Source: Caenibacillus caldisaponilyticus
GTDB taxonomy: Bacteria; Bacillota; Bacilli; Bacillales; Sporolactobacillaceae
Reading direction: 5' to 3'
Assembly (NCBI RefSeq): GCF_002003465.1
Contig: NZ_BDDQ01000018.1
Coordinates: forward strand, 56,048-120,047
DNA: 64,000 nt
The notes beneath the pieces are model-generated. The model searched no databases. It was given only the letters and a program-made list of their open reading frames with translations, and was not told where the DNA came from. Both the position numbers and the translations under genes were made by a program. Position 1 is the first letter of the stretch. Each line of letters opens with the position of its first letter. Positions 8,917 to 17,821 of this stretch are shown piece by piece.

Positions 8917-8949
8917 GAAATGGGTATTGAAAAGAGGCGAAACACATGA
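8878..8949 (+). CDS. Possible 23-residue leader peptide coupled to flgB
   Basis: ATG 8878 opens 24 codons (begins MTWGEFLLKYLY, ends EKRRNT) whose TGA (8947-8949) overlaps the flgB ATG (8946-8948) in the classic ATGA arrangement. A strong ribosome site GGAAGGAG (8859-8866) lies 11 bases before the start, stronger than the flgB site AAGAGG that lies inside this ORF. No known function or homologue comes to mind. If transcription starts from the second TATAAT (8911-8916), the peptide would not be made. It may simply be chance. Confidence 0.35.
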   Translation: MTWGEFLLKYLYNEMGIEKRRNT

Positions 8950-9335
8950 ATCTTTTTGGAAGTACACCCATTCCGTCATTAGAAAAAGCCTTGGACCGTG
9001 CCGACCTTACCCAACGCGTCATCGCGCAAAACATTGCGAATGTGGACACCCCCGGCTATAAGGCGAAAACGGTCGCCTTTCGCAATGTGTTGCAGAGCGC
9101 GTTTCAGGCTCGTCGTACGGATCCAAGGCATTTTGCGTTTTCGACGGATTCCGACGACGGCGCCCGGGTCGTCACGGACTGGACGACCACCATTCAAAAC
9201 AACGGCAACAACGTGGACATCGATAAGGAAATGTTGAATCTCGCGACCGACCAGATCGCCTATCAGGCTTACTCGGAAGCGATCTCGAGAAAATTCAACG
9301 AATGGAACATCGTGCTTAAAGGAGGAAATGGATGA
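8946..9335 (+). CDS. flgB: Flagellar basal-body rod protein FlgB
   Basis: Proximal rod subunit of the flagellum, exported by the flagellar type III system. The 129-residue protein shows the axial-family N-terminal motif IAQNIANVDTPGYKAK near residues 25-40 and ends in the helical C-terminus. It is the first structural gene of the fla/che operon and follows a control region that includes the CodY-like site. The start ATG 8946 has AAGAGG upstream. The stop TGA overlaps the flgC start. Confidence 0.97.
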   Translation: MNLFGSTPIPSLEKALDRADLTQRVIAQNIANVDTPGYKAKTVAFRNVLQSAFQARRTDPRHFAFSTDSDDGARVVTDWTTTIQNNGNNVDIDKEMLNLATDQIAYQAYSEAISRKFNEWNIVLKGGNG

Positions 9336-9787
9336 TGGGTTTGTTTACCGGGATGAATATTTCCGGATCCGCGTTGACCGCCGAACGGCTGCGCATGGAC
9401 GTGATTTCTTCCAACATGGCGAACGCGGACACGACGCGGGCGGAGAAAGTGAACGGCCAATGGGTGCCGTATCGTCGGAAAATGGTCGCCTTTTCAACCC
9501 AACCGTTGAGCTTTAGAGATCAATTGGCCGCGGCGGCCGGCCAGGGCGGAGCGCCCGACGGCGGCGTCCGGGTGAGCGCCATCGTCGAAGATGATACGCC
9601 GTTTAAGCTCGTTTATGACCCATCCAATCCCGATGCCGGTCCCGACGGCTACGTGCGGATGCCTAACGTCAATCCGTTGAATGAAATGGTTGACCTTATG
9701 AGCGCGACGCGATCGTACGAAGCCAACGTGACCGTCTTAAATGCCAATAAAAGCATGCTGATGAAGGCATTGCAGATTGGACGTTGA
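9332..9787 (+). CDS. flgC: Flagellar basal-body rod protein FlgC
   Basis: Second proximal rod protein, 151 residues. The N-terminus carries SGSALTAERLRMDVISSNMANADTTR (first half diagnostic: the SSNxANxxTT rod motif), and the C-terminus has NVNPLNEMVDLMSATRSYEANVTVLN, typical of FlgC. ATG 9332 overlaps the flgB stop (ATGATGGG); a second ATG follows at 9335, and AAAGGAGG at 9318-9325 suits either. Part of the operon. Confidence 0.97.
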   Translation: MMGLFTGMNISGSALTAERLRMDVISSNMANADTTRAEKVNGQWVPYRRKMVAFSTQPLSFRDQLAAAAGQGGAPDGGVRVSAIVEDDTPFKLVYDPSNPDAGPDGYVRMPNVNPLNEMVDLMSATRSYEANVTVLNANKSMLMKALQIGR

Positions 9788-9808
9788 TGAGGAGAGGAGA
9801 GGTGCAAC

Positions 9809-10114
9809 ATGCCATTCGCCATTCAGCCGGCCGGCGCCACGCCCCAGACCGTTGCGGCCGGAGCGAAGCCAGCAGCCAGCGCGGCGAGCGTAGAGAAATC
9901 CTTCTCTAAAGCGCTGGGAGACGCCATACAAAAGGTAAACGATGCGCAAATCGAGTCCGATCAGCAGGTGACCGCGCTTGCGAACGGCCAGGCCCAGAAC
10001 TTACATAACGTCATGATTGCGCTGGAAAAAGCGGAGATTACGCTCAGGCTCGCCGTGGAAGTGCGCGACAAGGTGATCAGCGCATACCAAGACATCATGC
10101 GCATGCAAGTCTAG
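9809..10114 (+). CDS. fliE: Flagellar hook-basal body protein FliE
   Basis: Small junction protein linking the MS ring to the rod. The 101-residue protein has a disordered Ala-rich N-terminus and two C-terminal helices ending in KVISAYQDIMRMQV, the family's conserved tail. ATG 9809 follows GAGGAGAGG. It lies between flgC and fliF as in B. subtilis. Confidence 0.95.
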   Translation: MPFAIQPAGATPQTVAAGAKPAASAASVEKSFSKALGDAIQKVNDAQIESDQQVTALANGQAQNLHNVMIALEKAEITLRLAVEVRDKVISAYQDIMRMQV

Positions 10115-10135
10115 TCGCTGTGGAGGAGCCGTCTG

Positions 10136-11713
10136 ATGAATGAGAGAATAAAAACCTTTTTAAACAGCGCAAAGGAACGATGGAAGAAAACGACAAAGAA
10201 GCAAAGACTCTGGTTGTTCACCGGGCTTGGCGTCGCCGCCGTCGCCTTGATCGCCCTCATCTTCTTTTCAACTTATAAACCCTATGCGCCGCTGTACAGC
10301 GATCTGTCGCCCGAAGAAACCGGACAGATCAAACAGACGCTTGAAGCCAAGGGAATCCCTTATAAAATCGGCAAAGACGGCACGACGATCAGCGTTCCGA
10401 AAGATCAAGTCGACGACTTGAAAGTGGAACTCGCCGCCGAAGGGCTGCCGAAAACCGGTCAAATCGATTATTCCTTCTTCGGAAAAAACGCGAACTTTGG
10501 CATGACGGACAAGCAGTTTGACGTGCTGGAACGTGCGGCCGTCCAAACGGAACTGTCGAACCTCATCTCCGGCATTTCCGGTGTTCAGTCGGCCAAAGTG
10601 ATGATCAACATGCCCAAAGAAAGCGTCTGGGTCAGCGATAAACAAGGAGAGGCTTCGGCGTCGATCGTTCTTCGTCTGAAACCGGGATACCATCTCACCG
10701 ACGAGCAGGTCAATGGGCTGTATCACCTCGTATCGAAGAGCGTGCCGAACCTCCCTGAAGACAATATCGTCATTATGGACCAGAACTTTAATTATTACGA
10801 TAAAAATTCGGCCAACAACGCCGATTCGACCCTTTCCGTCTATCAACAACAGCAGGAAGTCAAAAAGGATATCGAAAAAGACATCCAGCGCCGCGTCCAA
10901 CAAATGCTTGGCATGATGATGGGCATGGACAAGGTTTTGGTCAACGTCACGACCGATATCGATTTTACGAAACAAAAGACGAGCGAAGATCTCGTCGAAC
11001 CGGTCGACCCCAATACGATGCAAGGGCTTGCGGTATCGACGGAACACATCACGGAAAGCTATCAAGGCAGCGGAGCGGGCGGCGTCGTCGGCACCGGAAA
11101 CAACCAAGTGCCCGGTTACCAATCGGGGGGCAATGGCAACGGCAATTACCAACGCGTGGAAGACCGGATAAACTACGAGTTTAATAAGATTCACAACGAT
11201 ATTCAAAAAAGTCCTTACCAAATCAAGGATTTGGGGATCCAGGTGATGGTCGAACCGCCGAATCCCAACAATCCGGCGTCGTTGTCGAACCAAACCGTCC
11301 AAGACATAAAACAAATTTTAAACACCATCATCACCACGTCGCTGGGCGATCAGGCAAGCAATTTGACGCCTCAACAAATCGCGAACAAATCGGTCGTCAC
11401 CGTCGAGAAGTTTAACGGAAAAGTCACCGGAACACCGAATCCGAAAACGGGCATTCCGCTCTGGCTGAAAATAGCAAGCGGTGTTGCCGTCCTGCTGATC
11501 ATTGTGTTGATCTTCGTGATTCTCCGGCTGCGCCGCCGGGAAGAAGACGAAGAACGGGTAGAAGAAATTCAGCCGCAAGCCGTTCAAGATCAGAAAATCG
11601 ATCTGCTCGCGGGCGGCGAACAAGATGATAAGCGCAGGCAGCTTGAAGAGCTGGCGCGGAAAAATCCCGCGGAGTTCGCCAAGTTGTTGCGCACGTGGCT
11701 TTCGGAAGACTGA
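10136..11713 (+). CDS. fliF: Flagellar M-ring protein FliF
   Basis: Forms the membrane MS ring that carries the rotor and houses the export gate. The 525-residue protein has an N-terminal membrane segment (about residues 23-45), the ring-building YscJ-type domain (PYAPLYSDLSPEETGQI), a second periplasmic domain, a Gly/Asn-rich loop near 330-345 and a second membrane segment (about 440-465). The cytoplasmic tail (KLLRTWLSED) binds FliG. ATG 10136 follows TGGAGGAG. fliG starts 63 bases later. Confidence 0.97.
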   Translation: MNERIKTFLNSAKERWKKTTKKQRLWLFTGLGVAAVALIALIFFSTYKPYAPLYSDLSPEETGQIKQTLEAKGIPYKIGKDGTTISVPKDQVDDLKVELAAEGLPKTGQIDYSFFGKNANFGMTDKQFDVLERAAVQTELSNLISGISGVQSAKVMINMPKESVWVSDKQGEASASIVLRLKPGYHLTDEQVNGLYHLVSKSVPNLPEDNIVIMDQNFNYYDKNSANNADSTLSVYQQQQEVKKDIEKDIQRRVQQMLGMMMGMDKVLVNVTTDIDFTKQKTSEDLVEPVDPNTMQGLAVSTEHITESYQGSGAGGVVGTGNNQVPGYQSGGNGNGNYQRVEDRINYEFNKIHNDIQKSPYQIKDLGIQVMVEPPNPNNPASLSNQTVQDIKQILNTIITTSLGDQASNLTPQQIANKSVVTVEKFNGKVTGTPNPKTGIPLWLKIASGVAVLLIIVLIFVILRLRRREEDEERVEEIQPQAVQDQKIDLLAGGEQDDKRRQLEELARKNPAEFAKLLRTWLSED

Positions 11714-11776
11714 GGCGGAAGCCAGCGGTAAAAACGTTACCCATGTCGTTTAGCACGGAAGAAGGGAGGGATCGAT

Positions 11777-12790
11777 GTGGCGGCCAAAAAGAAACCTTTA
11801 ACCGGCAAGGAAAAAGCGGCGATCCTTCTCATCACCCTCGGAGCGGAAGTGTCGGCGCAAGTCTTTAAACATTTGAGTGAGCCCGAGATCGAGCAGCTCA
11901 CGCTTGAAATCGCCAACGTCCGGCGCGTCGAACAAGAAGTGAAAGATGAAGTCCTCGAACAGTTCCACAACATTGCGGTCGCGCAAAATTACATAAGTCA
12001 GGGCGGCATCGGTTATGCGAAGCAAGTGCTTGAAAAAGCGCTCGGTAAAGATGCGGCGAACGATATTATCAATCGTCTGACGTCATCGCTGCAGGTTAAA
12101 CCTTTTGATTTTTTGCGCAGAACGGATCCGCAACAAATATTAAACTTTATCCAGCATGAACATCCGCAAACGATCGCGCTCGTGCTCGCCTATCTCGACC
12201 CGGCGCAAGCGGGGCAGATCTTGTCGTCCCTGCCGCCGGAATTGCAGGCGGAGGTGGCGAGGAGAATCGCGATCATGGACCGGACGTCGCCCGAGATCAT
12301 CAACGAAGTGGAACTCATCCTTGAGAAAAAGTTCTCGGCGACCGTCACCCAAGATTTCACCCAGGCGGGCGGTATCGAAGCGGTGGTCGACGTCCTGAAC
12401 GGCGTCGACCGCACCACGGAGAGGACGATCTTAGAAGCGCTGAGCGTCCAAGACCCCGAGCTCGCCGAAGAAATCAAGAAGCGCATGTTTGTCTTCGAGG
12501 ACATCGTCGGTCTCGACAACCGCTCGATCCAGCGCGTCATCCGCGATGTCGACAACGACGATTTGCTGCTGGCTCTCAAGACGGCGAGCAACGAAGTCAA
12601 AGAGGCCATTTTCCGCAACATGTCGCAACGGCGCGTCGAAACGTTCAAAGAAGAGTTGGAATATCTCGGTCCCGTCCGCCTGCGGGACGTCGAAGAGGCG
12701 CAGACCCGTATTGTTTCGATCATACGCAGGTTAGAAGAAGCGGGAGAAATCGTAATCGCACGCGGAGGCGGAGACGATGTCGTTGTATAG
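11777..12790 (+). CDS. fliG: Flagellar motor switch protein FliG
   Basis: C-ring component that couples torque from the stators to rotation. The 337-residue protein has the three armadillo-like domains; LTGKEKAAILLITLGAE opens it, HEHPQTIALVLAYL marks the middle domain EHPQ motif, and the torque helix charges (KKRMFVFEDI, RDVDNDDLLLALK) are intact. The start is GTG 11777, 5 bases after GGGAGGG; the ATG at 11775 is out of frame. The stop overlaps fliH by 14 bases. Confidence 0.97.
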   Translation: MAAKKKPLTGKEKAAILLITLGAEVSAQVFKHLSEPEIEQLTLEIANVRRVEQEVKDEVLEQFHNIAVAQNYISQGGIGYAKQVLEKALGKDAANDIINRLTSSLQVKPFDFLRRTDPQQILNFIQHEHPQTIALVLAYLDPAQAGQILSSLPPELQAEVARRIAIMDRTSPEIINEVELILEKKFSATVTQDFTQAGGIEAVVDVLNGVDRTTERTILEALSVQDPELAEEIKKRMFVFEDIVGLDNRSIQRVIRDVDNDDLLLALKTASNEVKEAIFRNMSQRRVETFKEELEYLGPVRLRDVEEAQTRIVSIIRRLEEAGEIVIARGGGDDVVV

Positions 12791-13553
12791 CGTGATCAAA
12801 TCGCCGAAAAGCGGGGAGCCGAAGCGGATTGTCCACGCCAAATTGCCGGCCGGCCCGGAAGAGCCCTCCGCTCCATTGACGAATAAAGAAGCGCTCTTGC
12901 GCGCTCAGGATGAACTCGCGGCGGTGCGCGCCGACATCGCGCGTGAATACGAGGCTTTTCAGGAGAAGCTGAAGGCCGAACGAGAGCGCTGGGCGCACGA
13001 GCGGGAAGAGGAGCGGAAAAAGGCGAGAGAGATCGGTTACCGGGACGGATTTGAAGAAGGCCGCCGCGCCGCCGAGGCCGAATGGGCCGAGCAAATCGCG
13101 GAGGCGAAACGGCTCGCCGCGCTCGCCGAGCAGGATTACAAAGCGTATTTGGCGCGGGCCGAAGCGGACATCTTGCATCTTGCCGTTGCGATTGCCGGAA
13201 AAATCGTTGATCAAGCGCTTGCTGAAAAACCGGAAAGGTGGACGGAACTCGTCGCGAATGCCGTCCGGGAAGCACGCGATCAAGACCCGATCCAAATCAT
13301 CGTCCCGACGCGTTGGTATGAACGGACGGTGCAGGCGAGGGACGAACTGCAAAAAATCGTCAGGGATGCCCGCCTGGCCATTTACGTCGATGAATCTCTC
13401 GCCGCCAATGATTGCTATATCGAGACGCCGTACGGCCGCATTGTCGCATCCGTCGACAGCCAATTGAAAATCATTAAACAAAAGCTTCTGGAAAGCTTGG
13501 AGGAATTGGGCGATGAACCGCAGCGCGCTGATCGACCGCCTGGAAACAATTGA
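12777..13553 (+). CDS. fliH: Flagellar assembly protein FliH
   Basis: Cytoplasmic regulator that holds the FliI ATPase at the export gate. The 258-residue protein has a long, highly charged coiled coil (about 45-135) with the R-DGFEEGRRAA type segment and a C-terminal domain resembling the V/F-ATPase delta/E subunits (LAVAIAGKIVDQAL...). It starts inside fliG and its end overlaps fliI by 41 bases, indicating translational coupling. Sequence identity in this family is low, so position supports the call. Confidence 0.92.
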   Translation: MSLYSVIKSPKSGEPKRIVHAKLPAGPEEPSAPLTNKEALLRAQDELAAVRADIAREYEAFQEKLKAERERWAHEREEERKKAREIGYRDGFEEGRRAAEAEWAEQIAEAKRLAALAEQDYKAYLARAEADILHLAVAIAGKIVDQALAEKPERWTELVANAVREARDQDPIQIIVPTRWYERTVQARDELQKIVRDARLAIYVDESLAANDCYIETPYGRIVASVDSQLKIIKQKLLESLEELGDEPQRADRPPGNN

Positions 13554-14826
13554 TCCGTATCACCGCTTGGGCCGCGTCACGCGCGTCGTCGGCATCCTGA
13601 TCGAATCGCGCGGTCCGCGGGCCTCAGTTGGTGACTTGTGCCGCATACATATCACAGGCGAGCGCGATCCGGTCCTCGCGGAAGTCGTTGGATTTTCCGG
13701 CGAGAATTTGCTGCTGATGCCCTATGCGCCGATCCAGCGCATCGCCCCGGAAAGCCTTGTAGAATCCACGGGCCACGGGCTCAAAATCAAAGTCGGCGAC
13801 GCACTGATCGGCAAGGTGCTCGACGGCCTCGGGCACCCGTTGGACGGCAGTGCGTTGAACGGGCTCTTAACCGATTATCCGACCGATCAACCGCCGCCCA
13901 ATCCGCTTGAACGCCCGCGCATTGCCGAACCGCTCGCGCTCGGCATTCGCGCCATCGATGGCTTGCTTACCGTCGGGAAAGGGCAGCGCGTCGGCATTTT
14001 TTCCGGAAGCGGCGTCGGAAAAAGCACGCTGCTCGGCATGATCGCCCGGCGCGCGGCCGCCGACATCAACGTGATCGCCCTCATCGGCGAGCGCGGGCGC
14101 GAGGTTTTGGAGTTCATCGAAGCCGATTTGGGGCCCGAAGGCCTGGAACGTTCCGTTGTCGTCGTCGCGACGAGCGACCAACCAGCGCTCATGCGGATTA
14201 AAGGCGCGTTGACGGCCACGGCGATTGCGGAATATTTTCGCTCCCAAGGCTTGGACGTTCTGCTCATGATGGATTCCTTGACGAGAGTGGCGATGGCTCA
14301 ACGGGAAATCGGCCTGGCCGTCGGGGAGCCGCCGACGACCAAAGGCTATACGCCGTCGGTGTTCGCCCTTTTGCCGCAGCTTCTCGAACGGACGGGAAGC
14401 GCAAAAAACGGGACGATTACCGCGTTTTACACGGTGCTCGTCGACGGCGGCGACATGGATGAGCCGATCGCCGACGCTGCCCGCGGCATATTGGACGGGC
14501 ACATCGTCCTCGACCGCAAGATTGCCGAAAAAGGGCAATATCCGGCGATCAACGTCCTGAAAAGCGTCAGCCGGGTGATGACGAACGTCGTCACGCCCGA
14601 TCATCTAAAAGCCGCCAATCGTTTCCGCGCCCTATTGGCAAAGTACGAAGAAGCCGAAGATCTCATCCAAATCGGGGCGTACAAGTCCGGCAGCTCGCCG
14701 GAAATCGATGAGGCGATACGCCTGCGGCCGGCGATGCTGGATTATTTGAAACAAGCGGTAGACGAAAAGGTTGAAGGGCGCGAAGCGATCGATCGGTTGA
14801 CGAAACTGGTCGGAGGAGTGGATTAA
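13513..14826 (+). CDS. fliI: Flagellum-specific ATP synthase FliI
   Basis: Export ATPase of the flagellar type III secretion system, related to the F1 beta subunit. The 437-residue protein has Walker A SGSGVGKST at about 164-172, the GERGREVLEFIE and MMDSLTRVAMAQREIGLAVGEPP segments (first parts diagnostic of FliI/YscN ATPases). ATG 13513 follows TTGGAGGAA inside fliH. Size matches B. subtilis FliI (438). fliJ follows after 2 bases. Confidence 0.97.
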   Translation: MNRSALIDRLETIDPYHRLGRVTRVVGILIESRGPRASVGDLCRIHITGERDPVLAEVVGFSGENLLLMPYAPIQRIAPESLVESTGHGLKIKVGDALIGKVLDGLGHPLDGSALNGLLTDYPTDQPPPNPLERPRIAEPLALGIRAIDGLLTVGKGQRVGIFSGSGVGKSTLLGMIARRAAADINVIALIGERGREVLEFIEADLGPEGLERSVVVVATSDQPALMRIKGALTATAIAEYFRSQGLDVLLMMDSLTRVAMAQREIGLAVGEPPTTKGYTPSVFALLPQLLERTGSAKNGTITAFYTVLVDGGDMDEPIADAARGILDGHIVLDRKIAEKGQYPAINVLKSVSRVMTNVVTPDHLKAANRFRALLAKYEEAEDLIQIGAYKSGSSPEIDEAIRLRPAMLDYLKQAVDEKVEGREAIDRLTKLVGGVD

Positions 14827-14828
14827 GC

Positions 14829-15266
14829 GTGGCGTTCCAATATCGTTTTGATCGGCTTCTGAAAATCAATGAAAACGAAAAGAAACAACTGGAACAAATT
14901 TACAGCGAATGGTATGACCGGCTTCAAAAGCAAGGGGAAAAGCTCGTCGACCTCATGGAAAGAAAAACGCGGTTGGAAGCCGATCTCGAACGAAAAAAGG
15001 GCGACAAGATCACGGTCTCGAGAATCAGGGAGTTGAATCGTGTCCTCGCCGCCGTCGGCCATCAGATCGCCGAAGAAAAATTAAAATATGAGCAATTGCG
15101 CGAGCGGCTGGAAGCCTATCGCCAAGCGCTCATCGAAAAGTCCGTCGAGGTTAAGAAATTCGAAAAATTAAAAGAGTGGCATTGGGAAAGATTTCGCGCC
15201 ATGCAAAAGCGTGCGGAAATACGGTTCATGGACGAAACGGCCGTACAACAACATCTTAAACATTGA
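14829..15266 (+). CDS. fliJ: Flagellar export protein FliJ
   Basis: Central stalk-like coiled-coil protein of the FliH-FliI-FliJ export ATPase complex. The 145-residue protein is almost wholly predicted coiled coil and opens with MAFQYRFDRLLKINENEKK, the usual FliJ N-terminus. GTG 14829 follows GGAGGAG. The stop TGA at 15264-15266 lies at the beginning of the next reading frame. Confidence 0.93.
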   Translation: MAFQYRFDRLLKINENEKKQLEQIYSEWYDRLQKQGEKLVDLMERKTRLEADLERKKGDKITVSRIRELNRVLAAVGHQIAEEKLKYEQLRERLEAYRQALIEKSVEVKKFEKLKEWHWERFRAMQKRAEIRFMDETAVQQHLKH

Positions 15267-15280
15267 CGGGAATGAGGCAC

Positions 15281-15967
15281 ATGGGCGGATCAAGAGAAAG
15301 CATCGGTTTAAAAATTTTAAAAGGCTTCCTCGTCATTCTCATCCCGGTCGTATTTATCGCGGCGTTTACCGTTCTGTTTTTGAAATTGGCCGGTTTTGAC
15401 GTCAAAGAGGAAGTGTCGCAACTCGCGGGCCGGCTCCCGTTTGTTTCCCATTCCGGAAAACATACGGGAAGCGCGCTCGAAGCCGAAAATGCAACGTTGA
15501 AGCTCAAGGTGAGCGATCTAAAGAAACAGGTTAAATCGTTGGAAAAGGAAACGAAACAGAAAGACGACCAAATCCAATCGCTCAATGAACAGGTCAACCA
15601 ACTGAAACAAACCATCGATTCCATGACGGAGACGAACAAAAAGCAAGCGGAAAGCGATCGGGCGCGAACGATTGCCCAAGTCTATCAAAACATGGATCCC
15701 GAAAAGGCCGCGCAAATCTTTGAAAAGATGAAAACGCAAGAAGCGGCGAAATACATGAACATGTTGAACAATCAGACGAAGGCGAAGATATTGGAAAAGT
15801 TGTCGACCGACAAAGCGGCCCAGCTCACCCCCTTGCTAAAGGCGATGCCGTCGACGTCGACGACGCAAACGGCCGGAACGAGCGGCGATACGGGCGGCAC
15901 CACGAACGCTTCTACCGCAACGCCCTCCCAAGGAACGGGGGCATCCGTCAATACGGGCAACCCGTAA
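15281..15967 (+). CDS. ylxF: MotE-like flagellar operon protein (YlxF)
   Basis: Membrane-anchored protein of the YlxF/MotE family whose exact job in Bacillus flagella is not settled. The 228-residue protein has one N-terminal membrane helix (LVILIPVVFIAAFTVLFLKL), a coiled coil (about 65-125) and a MgtE-N/FliG-like domain with NMDPEKAAQIFEKMKTQEAA. The C-terminal 45 residues are Thr/Ser/Gly-rich and low complexity. Starts at TTG 15263 and ATG 15272 are also in frame; ATG 15281 has the best upstream site. It lies between fliJ and fliK, the usual place. Confidence 0.88.
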   Translation: MGGSRESIGLKILKGFLVILIPVVFIAAFTVLFLKLAGFDVKEEVSQLAGRLPFVSHSGKHTGSALEAENATLKLKVSDLKKQVKSLEKETKQKDDQIQSLNEQVNQLKQTIDSMTETNKKQAESDRARTIAQVYQNMDPEKAAQIFEKMKTQEAAKYMNMLNNQTKAKILEKLSTDKAAQLTPLLKAMPSTSTTQTAGTSGDTGGTTNASTATPSQGTGASVNTGNP

Positions 15968-16044
15968 TGCCGGTTGTGGATATAGATGTGAAGCGCTGCC
16001 ATACATAACCGCTGCTTGCTTGACCTTGAAAGGAGGTGAAACCG

Positions 16045-17325
16045 TTGGTGAAGGCACCCGCGATACCGTCGGGCAAAGCGCTCGTGACGACGAAAAAAAT
16101 GCCGGCCTATGATGAACCCGCGAAGGTGGATGTGAACGGCCACCGCCATTTTCTGCAAATGATGGCGCATCTCTTGCAGGCCAAGGAAGCAGGAAAAACG
16201 GACGGCGGAAAAATGGCTTTCCGGACGATGTCCGAAGGCCGCGCCCACACTTCTGAGCATTCGGATGGAGCGAAGAAAAAACATCTTGTGCGGGAAGGCC
16301 AAGGCGATGCGATTGAGGCGCTCGCGCTTTTACAGGCCCATCGTCAGCCCGGGGACTTCGTTTTGAAAGCGTCCGAAGGGTCCAAACATGATTTGGCCGG
16401 CAAGCTCGCGTTGGGCGAGGCGCAAGGTGGAGCGGCCATCGATTCGAGGCGCCATAAAGGCGATGGTCAGGTGCTGGCGCAAAATTTAAAGCATCCGTAT
16501 GCACCTGGATTTGCCCCGGATCGAATCGACGACCGGCTTTCGAAGCCGACGCCGGTCCATATGGCCATGAACGCGCCCTTGACAGGCGTTCCATCGCGCG
16601 GACGTGACGCGGTTCCGGCGGAAGCAAAGCCCGTCCGATTGAACGGCGAGCCGATCGCCGCGAACGCCAAGGCGTCAACGGAAAAAACGTTTGCCGCATC
16701 CGGCCGGACGATTCCAGCGATTGCCGATGCGATCAAGTCGGATGAAAGCAACCGAGGTGCCGATTTTAACCGCTTCGGAAAGCCCCATAACGGTGAGGCG
16801 GCCGCCTGGTTTTCGAGTGGGCCGATGAGCAAAATTCAGCAGCTCGTCCTTCACGGGCAAAGCGCACCTACTCGCGCCGTTGACATCGTTGAACAAGTGA
16901 AGGCCGCCGTTACCAAAGGGAATTTCAAAACGCTGGCCGACGGCTCCATGCAGTTATCGATTAAACTGCATCCCGCCCATCTCGGCGAATTGCAAATCGT
17001 CCTCGTTAAAAACGAAACGGGACTTGACGTCACTTTAATCGCGCACACGGAGGCCGCCAAAAAACTGTTGGAATCGCAGCTCGGCGATTTGAAGCAATCG
17101 TTTCAAACGCTCGGAATGAACGTGCATAAAATCGACATCCAACAGCCGAATGCCGCCCAAGCTCAATCTTCGGGCTTTTCCGGATATCCTGACGGCCATT
17201 CGGGCGGAGGACACGGCCGTGAACAGGGAGATAAAAAACCGCCGACCGGCCGCGAAGACCAGGGCGATCACGACGTCGGCCATGCGTTCGACGACTGGTT
17301 AACGGAAGGAGGGAGTTCGTCATGA
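16045..17325 (+). CDS. fliK: Flagellar hook-length control protein FliK
   Basis: Molecular ruler that measures the hook and switches export specificity through FlhB. The 426-residue protein has a long variable N-terminal region and a conserved Flg_hook C-terminal domain (about 295-385) with LSIKLHPAHLGELQIVL and LGMNVHKIDIQQ. The tail is Gly/His/Asp-rich. TTG 16045 was chosen because AGGAGG (16031-16036) is 8 bases upstream; a GTG at 16036 overlaps that site. The stop overlaps the flgD start (ATGA). Confidence 0.93.
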   Translation: MVKAPAIPSGKALVTTKKMPAYDEPAKVDVNGHRHFLQMMAHLLQAKEAGKTDGGKMAFRTMSEGRAHTSEHSDGAKKKHLVREGQGDAIEALALLQAHRQPGDFVLKASEGSKHDLAGKLALGEAQGGAAIDSRRHKGDGQVLAQNLKHPYAPGFAPDRIDDRLSKPTPVHMAMNAPLTGVPSRGRDAVPAEAKPVRLNGEPIAANAKASTEKTFAASGRTIPAIADAIKSDESNRGADFNRFGKPHNGEAAAWFSSGPMSKIQQLVLHGQSAPTRAVDIVEQVKAAVTKGNFKTLADGSMQLSIKLHPAHLGELQIVLVKNETGLDVTLIAHTEAAKKLLESQLGDLKQSFQTLGMNVHKIDIQQPNAAQAQSSGFSGYPDGHSGGGHGREQGDKKPPTGREDQGDHDVGHAFDDWLTEGGSSS

Positions 17326-17804
17326 ATATCGATCCGACGCTCCTTTACGGCTATCAGGACAGCAAGACGCAAAAGAATCCCGGCGTGCTGGGCAAGGATG
17401 ATTTTTTAAAACTCCTCATCACGGAATTGCAAATGCAAGATCCGCTCCAACCGATGGAAGATAAAGAGTTCATCTCGCAGATGGCGACGTTTACGTCGCT
17501 TGAACAAACGACAAACATGAACGACTTGTTTGAGAAGTTTGTTGAATCGCAATCCGTTGCCCAATTGGGCCAACAGGCCAACATGATCGGCAAATCGATC
17601 ACATGGACCGAAAGTGTCACGGGAGATGACGGGAACACGCAAACCGTCACGAAAACCGGGATCGTCACCGCCGTGACTTTAAAAGATGGCAAATTGACGT
17701 ATTTGACGAAGGACGGTTCAGAGGTCGATCCGTCAACGATCACCACGATCGCCGAACCGAGCGGGGACAGCGGCGCTTCGGGAGAAGGGGAGGGATCCGC
17801 CTGA
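17322..17804 (+). CDS. flgD: Flagellar hook assembly scaffold FlgD
   Basis: Hook cap protein needed for polymerisation of hook subunits. The 160-residue protein has the typical N-terminus DFLKLLITELQMQDPLQPME and FISQMATFTSLEQ. As in Bacillus it is shorter than the enterobacterial FlgD and lacks its extra Ig-like C-terminal domain. ATG 17322 follows GAAGGAGGGA. A strong GGGGAGGG site lies just before its stop and may serve the next gene. Confidence 0.95.
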   Translation: MNIDPTLLYGYQDSKTQKNPGVLGKDDFLKLLITELQMQDPLQPMEDKEFISQMATFTSLEQTTNMNDLFEKFVESQSVAQLGQQANMIGKSITWTESVTGDDGNTQTVTKTGIVTAVTLKDGKLTYLTKDGSEVDPSTITTIAEPSGDSGASGEGEGSA

Positions 17805-17821
17805 AACCGATTGATCGCAGC

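Larger units (their letters stand above)
8660..8945 (+). other. Control region upstream of the flagellar operon
   Basis: About 285 bases between the codY terminator and flgB. The first 110 bases are GC-rich with no recognised signal. From 8776 the DNA becomes AT-rich and holds an inverted repeat, two perfect TATAAT boxes, a CodY-like half-match and a short leader ORF, all listed separately. I found no convincing sigma-D (TAAA-N15-GCCGATAT) promoter. Confidence 0.6.

Noticed and set aside
8761..8945. Sigma-D promoter for the flagellar operon
   Set aside because: TAAA elements exist, but no GCCGATAT-like sequence lies at the required distance.
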